From Streptomyces scabichelini (GTDB lineage: Bacteria; Actinomycetota; Actinomycetes; Streptomycetales; Streptomycetaceae): a stretch of 64,000 nucleotides of DNA. Of the stretch, positions 1-7,531 are shown piece after piece (the first letter of the stretch is position 1; each line of letters begins with the position of its first letter). Under the pieces are notes generated by a model, which searched no databases, was not told the DNA's origin, and saw only the letters and a list, made by a program, of their open reading frames with translations. Where the stretch lies: positions 1 to 64,000 of the forward strand of contig NZ_JAAKZY010000031.1 in NCBI RefSeq assembly GCF_011045015.1. The letters are read 5' to 3'. A program made the translations under genes and the position numbers.

Positions 1-279
1 GGCTCGGGCGGGGGCTTGGACGTGGGGGCTCCCAGCGTGGCCAAGTTGCTGTGGGGGCGCTGGCATCAGCGGCTCGGTGAGCTGGCGATGCAGGTCCGGG
101 GCGCGGAGGCGGCGGTGGGACCGGCCGACTGGTCGCCGTCGGCGCCGTACGAACTGGACACCCTGCAACACCTGTTCCTCTTCAGCCGGGCCGACACCGT
201 CTACGGCGGCTCGGACGAGATCCAGCGCACCATCATCGCCGAGCGGGTGCTCGGCCTGCCGAGGGAACCGAAGGGCTGA
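1..279 (+). CDS. Acyl-CoA dehydrogenase, C-terminal end (5' cut by window)
   Basis: The reading frame is open from the first base, so the gene begins upstream of the window. The visible 92 residues match the last helical part of an acyl-CoA dehydrogenase, with the conserved closing block YGGSDEIQRTIIAERVLGLP, which in this family contacts FAD and the dimer partner. The enzyme would oxidise an acyl-CoA thioester to the enoyl-CoA, passing electrons to ETF. The stop lies 11 bp before a zinc alcohol dehydrogenase gene on the same strand, so the two are probably co-transcribed. The substrate cannot be told from this fragment. Confidence 0.9.
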   Translation, partial: GSGGGLDVGAPSVAKLLWGRWHQRLGELAMQVRGAEAAVGPADWSPSAPYELDTLQHLFLFSRADTVYGGSDEIQRTIIAERVLGLPREPKG

Positions 280-290
280 GGGGGCCACAC

Positions 291-1340
291 ATGCGCGGCG
301 TGATGTTCGACGGGAAGCAGGCCCAGGTCGTCGACGACCTGGAAATACGGGAACCGGAGCCGGGGGAGGTGCTGGTGGCGATCTCCGCGGCGGGGCTGTG
401 CCACAGCGACCTCTCGGTGGTGGACGGGACCATACCGTTCCCCGTTCCCGTGGTGCTCGGGCACGAGGGCGCGGGTGTGGTCGAGGCGGTGGGCGCCGGC
501 GTCACCCATGTCCGTCCCGGAGACCATGTGTCGCTCTCCACGCTCGCGAACTGCGGTGCCTGCGCGGAGTGCGACCGGGGCCGGCCGACGATGTGCCGGA
601 AGGCGATCGGGAGGCCGGGACAGCCGTTCTCGCGCGACGGGCGACCGGTGTACCAGTTCGCATCCAACTCCGCCTTCGCTGAACGGACGTTGGTGAAGGC
701 GGTCCAGGCGGTCCGTATCCCCGACGACATCCCCCTGGCCTCCGCCGCGCTGATCGGGTGCGGGGTGCTCACGGGCGTGGGCGCGGTGCTGAACCGCGCG
801 CGTGTGGACCACGGCGACAGCGTGATCGTGATCGGTACGGGCGGAATCGGGCTGAACGTCATCCAGGGTGCGCGCATCGCGGGCGCGTCCACCATCGTCG
901 CGGTGGACGCGAACCCGGGGAAGGAGGCGACGGCGAGGCAGTTCGGCGCGACGCACTTCCTGACGTCGACGGAGGGGGCGCGGGACATCCTTCCGACTGG
1001 CGCGGACCACGCCTTCGAGTGCGTGGGCCGGGTCGAACTGATCCGCCAGGCCGTCGACTTGCTCGACCGCCACGGCCAGGCGGTCCTGCTGGGCGTCCCA
1101 CCGGCGACCGCGGAGGCGTCCTTCCTCGTGTCGTCGATGTACCTGGACAAGTCGATCCTGGGCTGCCGTTACGGGTCGTCGCGGCCGCAGCGTGACATCG
1201 CCCTGTACGCCCAGCTGTACCGCGAGGGACGCCTGCTGCTGGACGAGTTGGTGACGGAGACGTATCCGGTGGAGGACTTCGAGAAGGCGAAGGCGGATGC
1301 GGAGGCGGGGAGGGTGGCGAGGGGGGTACTGACGTTCTGA
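291..1340 (+). CDS. Zinc-dependent alcohol dehydrogenase (MDR family)
   Basis: A 349-aa medium-chain dehydrogenase/reductase, full length for the family. The N-terminal GroES-like fold shows the catalytic zinc region (GLCHSD, then GHEGAGVVEAVG) and the four-cysteine structural zinc lobe (CGACAECDRGRPTMC). The Rossmann half carries GTGGIG followed by VAVD, the acidic end suggesting NAD rather than NADP. It should interconvert an alcohol and an aldehyde or ketone. The ATG follows GAGGGGGCC-type sequence 12 bp after the acyl-CoA dehydrogenase stop, suggesting one operon for stepwise oxidation of an acyl chain. The substrate is unknown. Confidence 0.9.
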   Translation: MRGVMFDGKQAQVVDDLEIREPEPGEVLVAISAAGLCHSDLSVVDGTIPFPVPVVLGHEGAGVVEAVGAGVTHVRPGDHVSLSTLANCGACAECDRGRPTMCRKAIGRPGQPFSRDGRPVYQFASNSAFAERTLVKAVQAVRIPDDIPLASAALIGCGVLTGVGAVLNRARVDHGDSVIVIGTGGIGLNVIQGARIAGASTIVAVDANPGKEATARQFGATHFLTSTEGARDILPTGADHAFECVGRVELIRQAVDLLDRHGQAVLLGVPPATAEASFLVSSMYLDKSILGCRYGSSRPQRDIALYAQLYREGRLLLDELVTETYPVEDFEKAKADAEAGRVARGVLTF

Positions 1341-1451
1341 CCTGGGGCGGGTAGGCGGCGGGCGCTTGTACCGAAGTTATCCACAGGTCAGTTGTCCACA
1401 GGTCCGGAAATCGCCTGGGGCACTGTCAGACCCGTCACCTACGGTCATCGC

Positions 1452-2723
1452 ATGACCTACCGCGACGTCGCCTCCCGACAGGTCCTGACCTGGACCGTGG
1501 TAGCCATCGGCGCCCGCATGCCGGTGGCCATGGCACCGCTCGCCCTGGTCTTCCTGGTACGCGAGCGCCCCGGCGGCTACACGCTGGGCGCGATCCTGGC
1601 GGCGGCGTACGTGATCGGCGAGATCGTGGGCGCCCCGCTGCTCGGCATGCGCATGCGCCCGGAACGGGCCCGTCCGCATCTGGCCGCGGGCCTGGCGACG
1701 GGAGCCGTCGGTTTCGCGGGCCTGGGCGCGTTCCCGGACGCCCACTCCCTGATACTCGCGGTGTTCGCGTTCACCGCGGGCGGCGCCCCCGCAGCCGCAC
1801 CCGGCGGCTTACGGACCCTGCTCACCAGCCTGGTCCCGGAGCGCGCCGTCCCCCAGGCCCTGTCCGTCGAGTCGGCGCAGATGTACGGCGTATGGGCCCT
1901 GTCCCCGGCCGTGGTCACCGGCCTCGCCCTCGGTGTCGCCCCCGGGCTCCCGCTGCTGCTGGCCGCCGCCCTGATGGCGGCATCGGTCGCGGGCCTGTGG
2001 CTGCTGCCCCAGGGCTGGCCGGCGGACGAGAAGGACCGCGACGGCGAGTCGATGCTGCGGATCCTGGTCCGGGCCTGGCCCGTGTACGTCACGGGCGCGG
2101 CCAGTCTCTCCCTCGTCGCCCTCGCCGAACTCGTCCTGCCCGCCCTCCTGGAACAGCGCGGCATCGACGTCGGCTGGACGGGTCCGCTCCTCACGGGATT
2201 CGCCATCGGCTCGGTGGTGGGCGCGATCGTCTACGGCCTGCGCTCCTGGCCGGGTCAGCTGCGTACGCGCAGCCTGCTGCTGATGTGCGTATTCACGGCC
2301 TGCGTGGCGCTGCTCGCGCTGATACCGGGCACCGCCTGGATGGCGGTCGCCCTCGTCGCCGCGGGCCTCCTCCAGGCCTCCGCCGTGCTCACCCGCAACC
2401 TCTCGCTGCGCGAGGTCCTGCCCCAGAGTGCCCTGGCCGCGGGCTATTCCGTGATGTACGCGGCCATTGGCGCCGGTTACGCCGCCACGGGCTCCTTCGC
2501 GGGCCTCCTGCTCCAGGTCGTGACCCCGTCGACAGCGATCCTGGCCGGGGCGGGGCTGACCATGGTGATGGTGCTGGTCGGCGCCTTCGGCGAGAGGCGT
2601 ATCGCGAAACGGCGTGGCGGGACGGACCAGACGGACCAGACAGGGGAGGACACTGCGGCGAAGACCGGTTCAGGGAAGGCGGACCCGGCCTCAACAGCGG
2701 CCGGCGACACCGACGTTGCCTGA
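1452..2723 (+). CDS. MFS transporter, with a TTA codon
   Basis: A 423-aa, strongly hydrophobic protein of about 12 membrane segments, consistent with a major facilitator permease in the cytoplasmic membrane. The C-terminal 40 residues are a hydrophilic tail rich in Asp, Thr and Gly. I chose ATG 1452 over a TTG 60 bases upstream because the first membrane segment starts shortly after it. Leu-120 is encoded by TTA (1809-1811), the rare codon read by the bldA tRNA in Streptomyces, so translation may be limited to late growth. The gene ends close to a convergent GlxA-type regulator. The substrate is not recognisable. Confidence 0.8.
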   Translation: MTYRDVASRQVLTWTVVAIGARMPVAMAPLALVFLVRERPGGYTLGAILAAAYVIGEIVGAPLLGMRMRPERARPHLAAGLATGAVGFAGLGAFPDAHSLILAVFAFTAGGAPAAAPGGLRTLLTSLVPERAVPQALSVESAQMYGVWALSPAVVTGLALGVAPGLPLLLAAALMAASVAGLWLLPQGWPADEKDRDGESMLRILVRAWPVYVTGAASLSLVALAELVLPALLEQRGIDVGWTGPLLTGFAIGSVVGAIVYGLRSWPGQLRTRSLLLMCVFTACVALLALIPGTAWMAVALVAAGLLQASAVLTRNLSLREVLPQSALAAGYSVMYAAIGAGYAATGSFAGLLLQVVTPSTAILAGAGLTMVMVLVGAFGERRIAKRRGGTDQTDQTGEDTAAKTGSGKADPASTAAGDTDVA

Positions 2724-3710
2724 CCGAAACGTACGCCGGTAGGCGCTCGGCGTGATTCCGAGCGCCGCCTGGAGGTGCTGCCGCATCGACTGGGCCGTGC
2801 CGAATCCGGCGTCGCGGGCCACCTGGTCGATGGAGAGGTCGGTGGACTCCAGAAGATGGCGGGCGCGTTCGACACGCTGCTGGGTGAGCCACTGACCGGG
2901 ACTGATCCCGGCCTCCTCGCGGAAACGGCGCGTGAAGGTGCGTACGGACATGGACTCCTGCTCGGCCATGTCGCGCAGCTGGATCGGTTCGTGGAGGCGG
3001 GCCAGCGCCCAGGCGCGGGCGGTGGTCGTGGTCGCCACCTGCGGCTCGGGCACCGGCCGCTGAATGTACTGCGCCTGCCCGCCGTCACGATGCGGCGGTA
3101 CGACGGTACGGCGGGCCACGTCGTTGGCGACGGCGGTGCCGTGGTCGCGGCGTACGAGATGAATGCACAGGTCGATCCCGGCCGCGACACCGGCGGAGGT
3201 GAGGACGTCGCCGTCGTCGACGAAGAGCACGTCCGCGTCGACGTTGATCTTCGGGAACAGCCGCTGGAAGTGCTCGGCGTGGGACCAGTGCGTGGTCGCC
3301 GGGCGGCCGTCGAGGTATCCGGCGGCGGCGAGGACGTACCCGCCGGTGCAGATGGAGACGAGGCGGGTGCCGGGCCGGATATGGGCGAGGGCGGCGGCCA
3401 GTTCGTCCGTGAGCCGGCCCTCGTCGAAGACCGGGCCGAGTTCGTACGAGGCGGGTACGACGACGGTGTCGGCCGTGGCCAGCGCCTCGGGACCGTTCTC
3501 GACGAGCACGGCGAAGTCGGCGTCCGTGGCCACGGGGCCGGGCGGCCGGATCGAGCAGGTGACGACGTCGTACAGCTTCCGCCCCTCGGCGGTCCTGGCG
3601 CGGCCGAAGATCCGCTGCGGAATGCCCAGCTCGAAGGGGAGGAGGCCGTCCAGGGCGAGGACGACGACGCGGTGGCGGCGGGGGTTCATGGCTGTCGTGG
3701 CTGGACCCAT
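2691..3710 (-). CDS. GlxA-family transcriptional regulator (DJ-1/PfpI plus AraC HTH)
   Basis: A 339-aa two-domain regulator. Residues about 8-190 form a DJ-1/PfpI amidotransferase-like domain with the nucleophile-elbow motif SICTGGYVLAAAG. Residues about 225-330 carry the paired helix-turn-helix of AraC proteins (MSVRTFTRRFREEAG, then DLSIDQVARDAGFG). Family members act as activators that sense a small ligand through the N-terminal domain. It overlaps the end of the preceding MFS gene by 33 bp tail to tail and diverges from the MFS gene at 3782, a likely target. The start could also be the ATG at 3689. Confidence 0.88.
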   Translation of the reverse strand: MGPATTAMNPRRHRVVVLALDGLLPFELGIPQRIFGRARTAEGRKLYDVVTCSIRPPGPVATDADFAVLVENGPEALATADTVVVPASYELGPVFDEGRLTDELAAALAHIRPGTRLVSICTGGYVLAAAGYLDGRPATTHWSHAEHFQRLFPKINVDADVLFVDDGDVLTSAGVAAGIDLCIHLVRRDHGTAVANDVARRTVVPPHRDGGQAQYIQRPVPEPQVATTTTARAWALARLHEPIQLRDMAEQESMSVRTFTRRFREEAGISPGQWLTQQRVERARHLLESTDLSIDQVARDAGFGTAQSMRQHLQAALGITPSAYRRTFRSGNVGVAGRC

Positions 3711-3781
3711 GGCCCGATCCTAGCGAATGCTGTCCTTCGGGCCACTCGTTCGTGTTGATCGCAGCGCAGAAGCTCTATGAC

Positions 3782-5113
3782 GTGACGCAGACATCCCAAG
3801 CCGAGGCGTTCCAGGAGCCCGAGACCAAGCCCGAGACGGGACGACGCCGCGCACGGGTGCACCGCGCATGGTTCGTCGCCGCCGTCACCTTCGTGACGAT
3901 CATCGGCGCCGCGGCCTTCCGCTCCCTCCCGGGCCTGCTCATCGATCCGCTGCACGAGGAATTCCACTGGTCGCGCGGCACGATCGGGCTCGCGGTTTCC
4001 GTCAATCTCGCGCTGTACGGGCTCACCGCGCCGTTCGCGGCCGCTCTGATGGACCGCTTCGGTATCCGTCGGGTGGTCGCGGTGGCCCTGCTGGTGATCG
4101 CGATCGGCTCGGGCGCGACCGTGTGGATGACGGCGGTGTGGCAGTTGTTGCTGTGCTGGGGGCTGCTGGTCGGGCTGGGGTCGGGTTCGATGGCGCTGGC
4201 CTTCGCCGCGACCGTCACGAACCGTTGGTTCACCGAGCGGCGCGGTCTGGTGACGGGCATCCTCACCGCGGCCTCGGCGTCAGGGCAGCTGATCTTCCTC
4301 CCTCTGCTGTCCTGGATCGTCTCGGAGCACGACTGGCGTCCCGCCGCTGTGACGGTGTCCCTGGCGGCCTTCGCGGTCGTCCCCTTCGTATGGCTGCTGC
4401 TGCGGGACCATCCGGCGGATGTGGGGCTCAAGCCGTACGGTTCACCGGAGTTCGTGGAGAAGCCGCCCCCCATGCCCGGCGCGGCCCGCCGTGCGGTGAC
4501 CGTCCTCTTCTCGGCGGTCCGCACCGGCCCCTTCTGGTTGCTGGCCGGCACCTTCGCGATCTGCGGCGCGTCGACGAACGGCCTGATCCAGACGCACTTC
4601 GTGCCCGCCGCCCACGATCACGGCATGCCGATCACGGCGGCCGCGTCGCTGCTCGCGGTCATCGGGGTCTTCGACGTCGTCGGCACGATCGCCTCCGGCT
4701 GGTTCACGGACCGTTTCGAACCGCGGCGGCTGCTGGCGGTGTACTACGCCCTGCGCGGCGTATCGCTCCTGTTCCTGCCGATGCTGCTGGCGCCCTCGGT
4801 CCAGCCCCCGATGATCTTCTTCATCGTCTTCTACGGCCTCGACTGGGTGGCCACCGTCCCGCCGACCCTCGCCCTGTGCCGCGAGCAGTACGGCGACGAC
4901 AGTGCGATCGTCTTCGGCTGGGTTCTGGCCTCCCACCAGGTGGGCGCCGCCCTCGTCGCCTTCCTCGGCGGCGCCGCGCGGGACACCTTCGGCTCGTACG
5001 ACGTGGTCTGGTACGCGTCCGGGGCGCTGTGCGCGGCGGCGGCGCTGATGGCGCTGGTGATTCGGAGGAAACCGGCCGCGGGGGCGACCGGCCTCGCAGT
5101 CACACCCGGATGA
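3782..5113 (+). CDS. MFS transporter (oxalate/formate antiporter-like subgroup)
   Basis: About 443 aa with 12 predicted membrane helices, a typical loop motif after helix 2 (MDRFGIRR) and its counterpart in the second half (GWFTDRFEPRR). The N-terminus before helix 1 is short and hydrophilic. The frame is open to a GTG at 3752, but the GTG at 3782 gives the more usual N-terminal length; the choice is uncertain. It is divergent from the GlxA-type regulator and probably under its control. Its 3' end overlaps the convergent PIN toxin gene by 14 bp. The substrate is unknown. Confidence 0.8.
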   Translation: MTQTSQAEAFQEPETKPETGRRRARVHRAWFVAAVTFVTIIGAAAFRSLPGLLIDPLHEEFHWSRGTIGLAVSVNLALYGLTAPFAAALMDRFGIRRVVAVALLVIAIGSGATVWMTAVWQLLLCWGLLVGLGSGSMALAFAATVTNRWFTERRGLVTGILTAASASGQLIFLPLLSWIVSEHDWRPAAVTVSLAAFAVVPFVWLLLRDHPADVGLKPYGSPEFVEKPPPMPGAARRAVTVLFSAVRTGPFWLLAGTFAICGASTNGLIQTHFVPAAHDHGMPITAAASLLAVIGVFDVVGTIASGWFTDRFEPRRLLAVYYALRGVSLLFLPMLLAPSVQPPMIFFIVFYGLDWVATVPPTLALCREQYGDDSAIVFGWVLASHQVGAALVAFLGGAARDTFGSYDVVWYASGALCAAAALMALVIRRKPAAGATGLAVTPG

Positions 5114-5498
5114 CTTGAACGCCGGGGAAGGTGGTGAAGCCGGCGTCTTGGGTGATGACGGGCAGGTCGTGCATGCGGGCTGTGGCCGCGATCCAGGCGT
5201 CGTTGACGCGGGATTTGGGCATCGGCCGGCCTGCCTCCGCGATTTCGGTCATCATCTGTGACCACACGGAGGCGACGATGCGATCGGGGGCGAGCACCGT
5301 ATATCTCGACGCGACCGTGAGCGTGGCCAGGCGGCGGGCTCGCGTCGCGTCGTCGCGCGAGGCCAGGACGCCCAGGGACAGCTCTGCCAGCGTGACCGGG
5401 GAGATGAAGACATTGCGCGGGAGGGGAGAGGCCATACTGCGGCCGGTCTCGCGGGCCACGAAGACCGACGTGTCCGCGAGTGCGTAGGTGGCGGTCAT
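5100..5498 (-). CDS. vapC: PIN-domain ribonuclease toxin (VapC type)
   Basis: A 132-aa PIN-domain protein. The first acidic residue lies in ALADTSVFVARETG, a second acidic patch follows in the middle, and NDAWIAATARMHDLPVITQD is the characteristic C-terminal PIN block with catalytic Asp residues. Proteins of this family are Mg-dependent RNases that inhibit growth when freed from their antitoxin. The start codon overlaps the stop of the antitoxin gene (shared bases 5495-5498), the standard translational coupling of a toxin-antitoxin pair. Confidence 0.88.
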   Translation of the reverse strand: MTATYALADTSVFVARETGRSMASPLPRNVFISPVTLAELSLGVLASRDDATRARRLATLTVASRYTVLAPDRIVASVWSQMMTEIAEAGRPMPKSRVNDAWIAATARMHDLPVITQDAGFTTFPGVQVIRV

Positions 5499-5764
5499 GA
5501 GGCGGCTTCGTCTCCGCTCTCGGTGTATTCGTCCGATCCGGAGAACAAGGCGTCGATCTCGTCCAGCATCTCCCGGTCGATCCCGCCGCCCGATTCCCAG
5601 AACTCGATGAGTTCTTCAGCGCGCATGGGGCGGTCATACCGCTCCAGTACGTGGATGACCTCGCCGTGGTCGGTGACCTCGATGGGGCCGGGGCCCGCGA
5701 CGAGGCGGGTCATCGCGCCGGGTTCATTGAGCTCGGACATGTCGATCCGAGTGGGTTCGTTCAT
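5495..5764 (-). CDS. Antitoxin of the PIN toxin pair (Phd/YefM-like)
   Basis: An 89-aa acidic protein. The N-terminal half (MSELNEPGAMTRLVAGPGP, then VTDHGEVIHVLERY) resembles the DNA-binding fold of Phd/YefM antitoxins. The C-terminal half is very acidic and probably wraps the PIN toxin encoded immediately downstream with a 4-bp overlap. Such antitoxins usually repress their own promoter. The assignment rests on size, charge, context and weak motif likeness. Confidence 0.72.
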   Translation of the reverse strand: MNEPTRIDMSELNEPGAMTRLVAGPGPIEVTDHGEVIHVLERYDRPMRAEELIEFWESGGGIDREMLDEIDALFSGSDEYTESGDEAAS

Positions 5765-5855
5765 GCCTAGACGGTAAGCCGACCCACACGCACAGTGACA
5801 GCCCTGATCCTACGAATCACTCGCACTGATGAACGACTTCTGGGAAATCCCCACA

Positions 5856-6485
5856 TCAGTCGCTCAGGCGTCCGAACCGCCCCCGATGAAACAGCAAAGG
5901 CGCGTCGTCACCATCGGTCGTCCCCAAGGCCTCGACCCGCCCCACCACGATCAGATGGTCCCCGCCGGTGTGCACGGCGTGGATCGTGCAGTCGATCCAC
6001 GCGAGCGTCCCGTCCAGCCGCGGCGCCCCGGTCACCGGCGCCGCGTCATACACGACCCCCGCGAACTTGTCCGCCCCGCTCACCGCGAACCCACGGCACA
6101 ACTCGCCCTGGTGCGCCCCCAGGACGTTCACACAGAAGACGCCCGCGCGAGCGATCCGAGGCCACGTCGTCGACGTACGCGCGACCATGAACGCGACCAG
6201 CGGTGGATCGAGGGAGAGCGAGGAGAAGGACTGGCAGGCGAAACCGGCGGGACCGGCCTCGCCGTCGGCGGCGGGCGCGGTGACAACGGTCACCCCGGTC
6301 GCGAAGTCCCCCAGTACGCGCCGGAATTCGGCCTGATCGACCGGCGCCCGCTCGTCGTCGCCGACAGCGCGCAGATCCGGGCGCGGCAGCGCCTCTACGG
6401 GCCCCGCGACGGTGGAGGTTCCGGCCGACCTGAGGTAGCGGACGGCGGCGGCGGCCATCCCTGCATGTCCCATCACGTCTTCCAT
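5856..6485 (-). CDS. Flavin reductase family protein
   Basis: About 209 aa with the flavin reductase split-barrel motifs: FRRVLGDFATGVTVVTA, then GFACQSFSSLSLDPPLVAFMVA, then FCVNVLGAHQGELCRGFA. Family members use NAD(P)H to make reduced flavin for a partner oxygenase or bind flavin tightly themselves. I prefer ATG 6485, which lies just inside a 15-bp palindrome (6491-6505); later ATGs at 6473 and 6458 are possible. It is downstream of an enoyl-CoA hydratase gene but has its own operator-like site, so it may be separately controlled. The oxygenase partner is not adjacent. Confidence 0.85.
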   Translation of the reverse strand: MEDVMGHAGMAAAAVRYLRSAGTSTVAGPVEALPRPDLRAVGDDERAPVDQAEFRRVLGDFATGVTVVTAPAADGEAGPAGFACQSFSSLSLDPPLVAFMVARTSTTWPRIARAGVFCVNVLGAHQGELCRGFAVSGADKFAGVVYDAAPVTGAPRLDGTLAWIDCTIHAVHTGGDHLIVVGRVEALGTTDGDDAPLLFHRGRFGRLSD

Positions 6486-6490
6486 TGAAG

Positions 6491-6505
6491 CTGACGGAGT
6501 GTCAG
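6491..6505. promoter_or_regulatory. Operator-like palindrome CTGAC-N5-GTCAG (site 1)
   Basis: CTGACGGAGTGTCAG lies 5 bp upstream of the flavin reductase start. It is a perfect CTGAC/GTCAG inverted repeat with a 5-bp spacer and recurs before other acyl-CoA genes in this window. The placement over the start region suggests repression. Confidence 0.75.
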
Positions 6506-6561
6506 ATAGGAAGGGGTGGCCGTGGACCGGTACGGACGTGAACACGGCCGTGCCCACGACT

Positions 6562-7455
6562 TCATCGTCCGCCGAACTCGGGCCCCCGCCGCTCCACGAA
6601 CGCCGCCACCCCTTCCTTCGCGTCCGCCGTCGTCATGTTGATCTCCTGCGCGGCGGCCTCGGCGGCGAAGGCGGTGGCCCGGTCGGTGTCCAGGGACGCG
6701 TTCACGAGCTGTTTTGTCAGGGCGAGGGCGCGGGTCGGGCCGACGGCGAGGCGCTCGGCCCACTCGCGGGCCGTCTTCTCCAGCTCCTCGGCCGGTACGA
6801 CGCGGTTGACGAGCCCGAGGCGTTCCGCGTCCGCGGCGGTCAGCGCGTCGCCGAAGAACATCAGCTCCTTCGCCCGCTGCGGACCGATCAGACGGGGGAG
6901 GAGATACGCGCCGCCGCCGTCGGGGACCAGACCTCGCCGTACGAACACCTCGACGAACTTGGCCGGTTCGGCGGCGATGACCAGGTCACAGGCGAACGCG
7001 AGGTGCACGCCGATTCCCGCCGCGGTGCCGTTCACCGCGGCGATCACCGGTTTCTCGCAGTCGAGGACCGCGGCGATCAGCCGCTGGGCGCCGAGGCGGA
7101 TCACGCGGGCCACGTCGCCTGCGACCCGTTCCGCGGCCTGCGGCCCCCCACGCAGGTCGGCGCCCGCGCAGAAACCGCGGCCCGTCGCGGTGATCACGAC
7201 GGCCCGTACGTCCGGGTCGGCGGAGGCCTCGGAAAAAAGTTGGATGAGGCGTTCTCGCTGGTCAGAGGTGATGGCGTTCATCGCCTCCGGTCGATTGAGC
7301 GTGATCCACGAGACCTGATTGTCAGTGGCGTGCCGTACCAATGACTCGAGGGAAATTTCTGGGCCGGAGCGCTGGTCGGGGCCGGCGCTCCGGGATGTGT
7401 CAGGGGATTCGCCGGACTCATCCGAGTCGCGGGATGCATGGGGGGAGTGGGACAT
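6562..7455 (-). CDS. Enoyl-CoA hydratase/isomerase
   Basis: A 297-aa crotonase-fold protein. After a hydrophilic N-terminal extension of about 45 residues come VSWITLNRPEAMNAI, the oxyanion-hole block GRGFCAGADLRG, and KPVIAAVNGTAAGIGVHLAF with the second oxyanion glycine and the catalytic-glutamate area. It should hydrate an enoyl-CoA or isomerise its double bond. It lies 76 bp downstream of the acyl-CoA synthetase gene on the same strand, a likely operon for activating and then beta-oxidising a substrate. The long N-terminus suggests that the true start may be further inside. Confidence 0.88.
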   Translation of the reverse strand: MSHSPHASRDSDESGESPDTSRSAGPDQRSGPEISLESLVRHATDNQVSWITLNRPEAMNAITSDQRERLIQLFSEASADPDVRAVVITATGRGFCAGADLRGGPQAAERVAGDVARVIRLGAQRLIAAVLDCEKPVIAAVNGTAAGIGVHLAFACDLVIAAEPAKFVEVFVRRGLVPDGGGAYLLPRLIGPQRAKELMFFGDALTAADAERLGLVNRVVPAEELEKTAREWAERLAVGPTRALALTKQLVNASLDTDRATAFAAEAAAQEINMTTADAKEGVAAFVERRGPEFGGR

Positions 7456-7531
7456 GAGGGTGCTCCATTTCGTACGAGTGGCAGTGGGGTTCGTACGAGC
7501 GGCCGCGGGGCTGTGGCGCGGGCTGCGGGCC

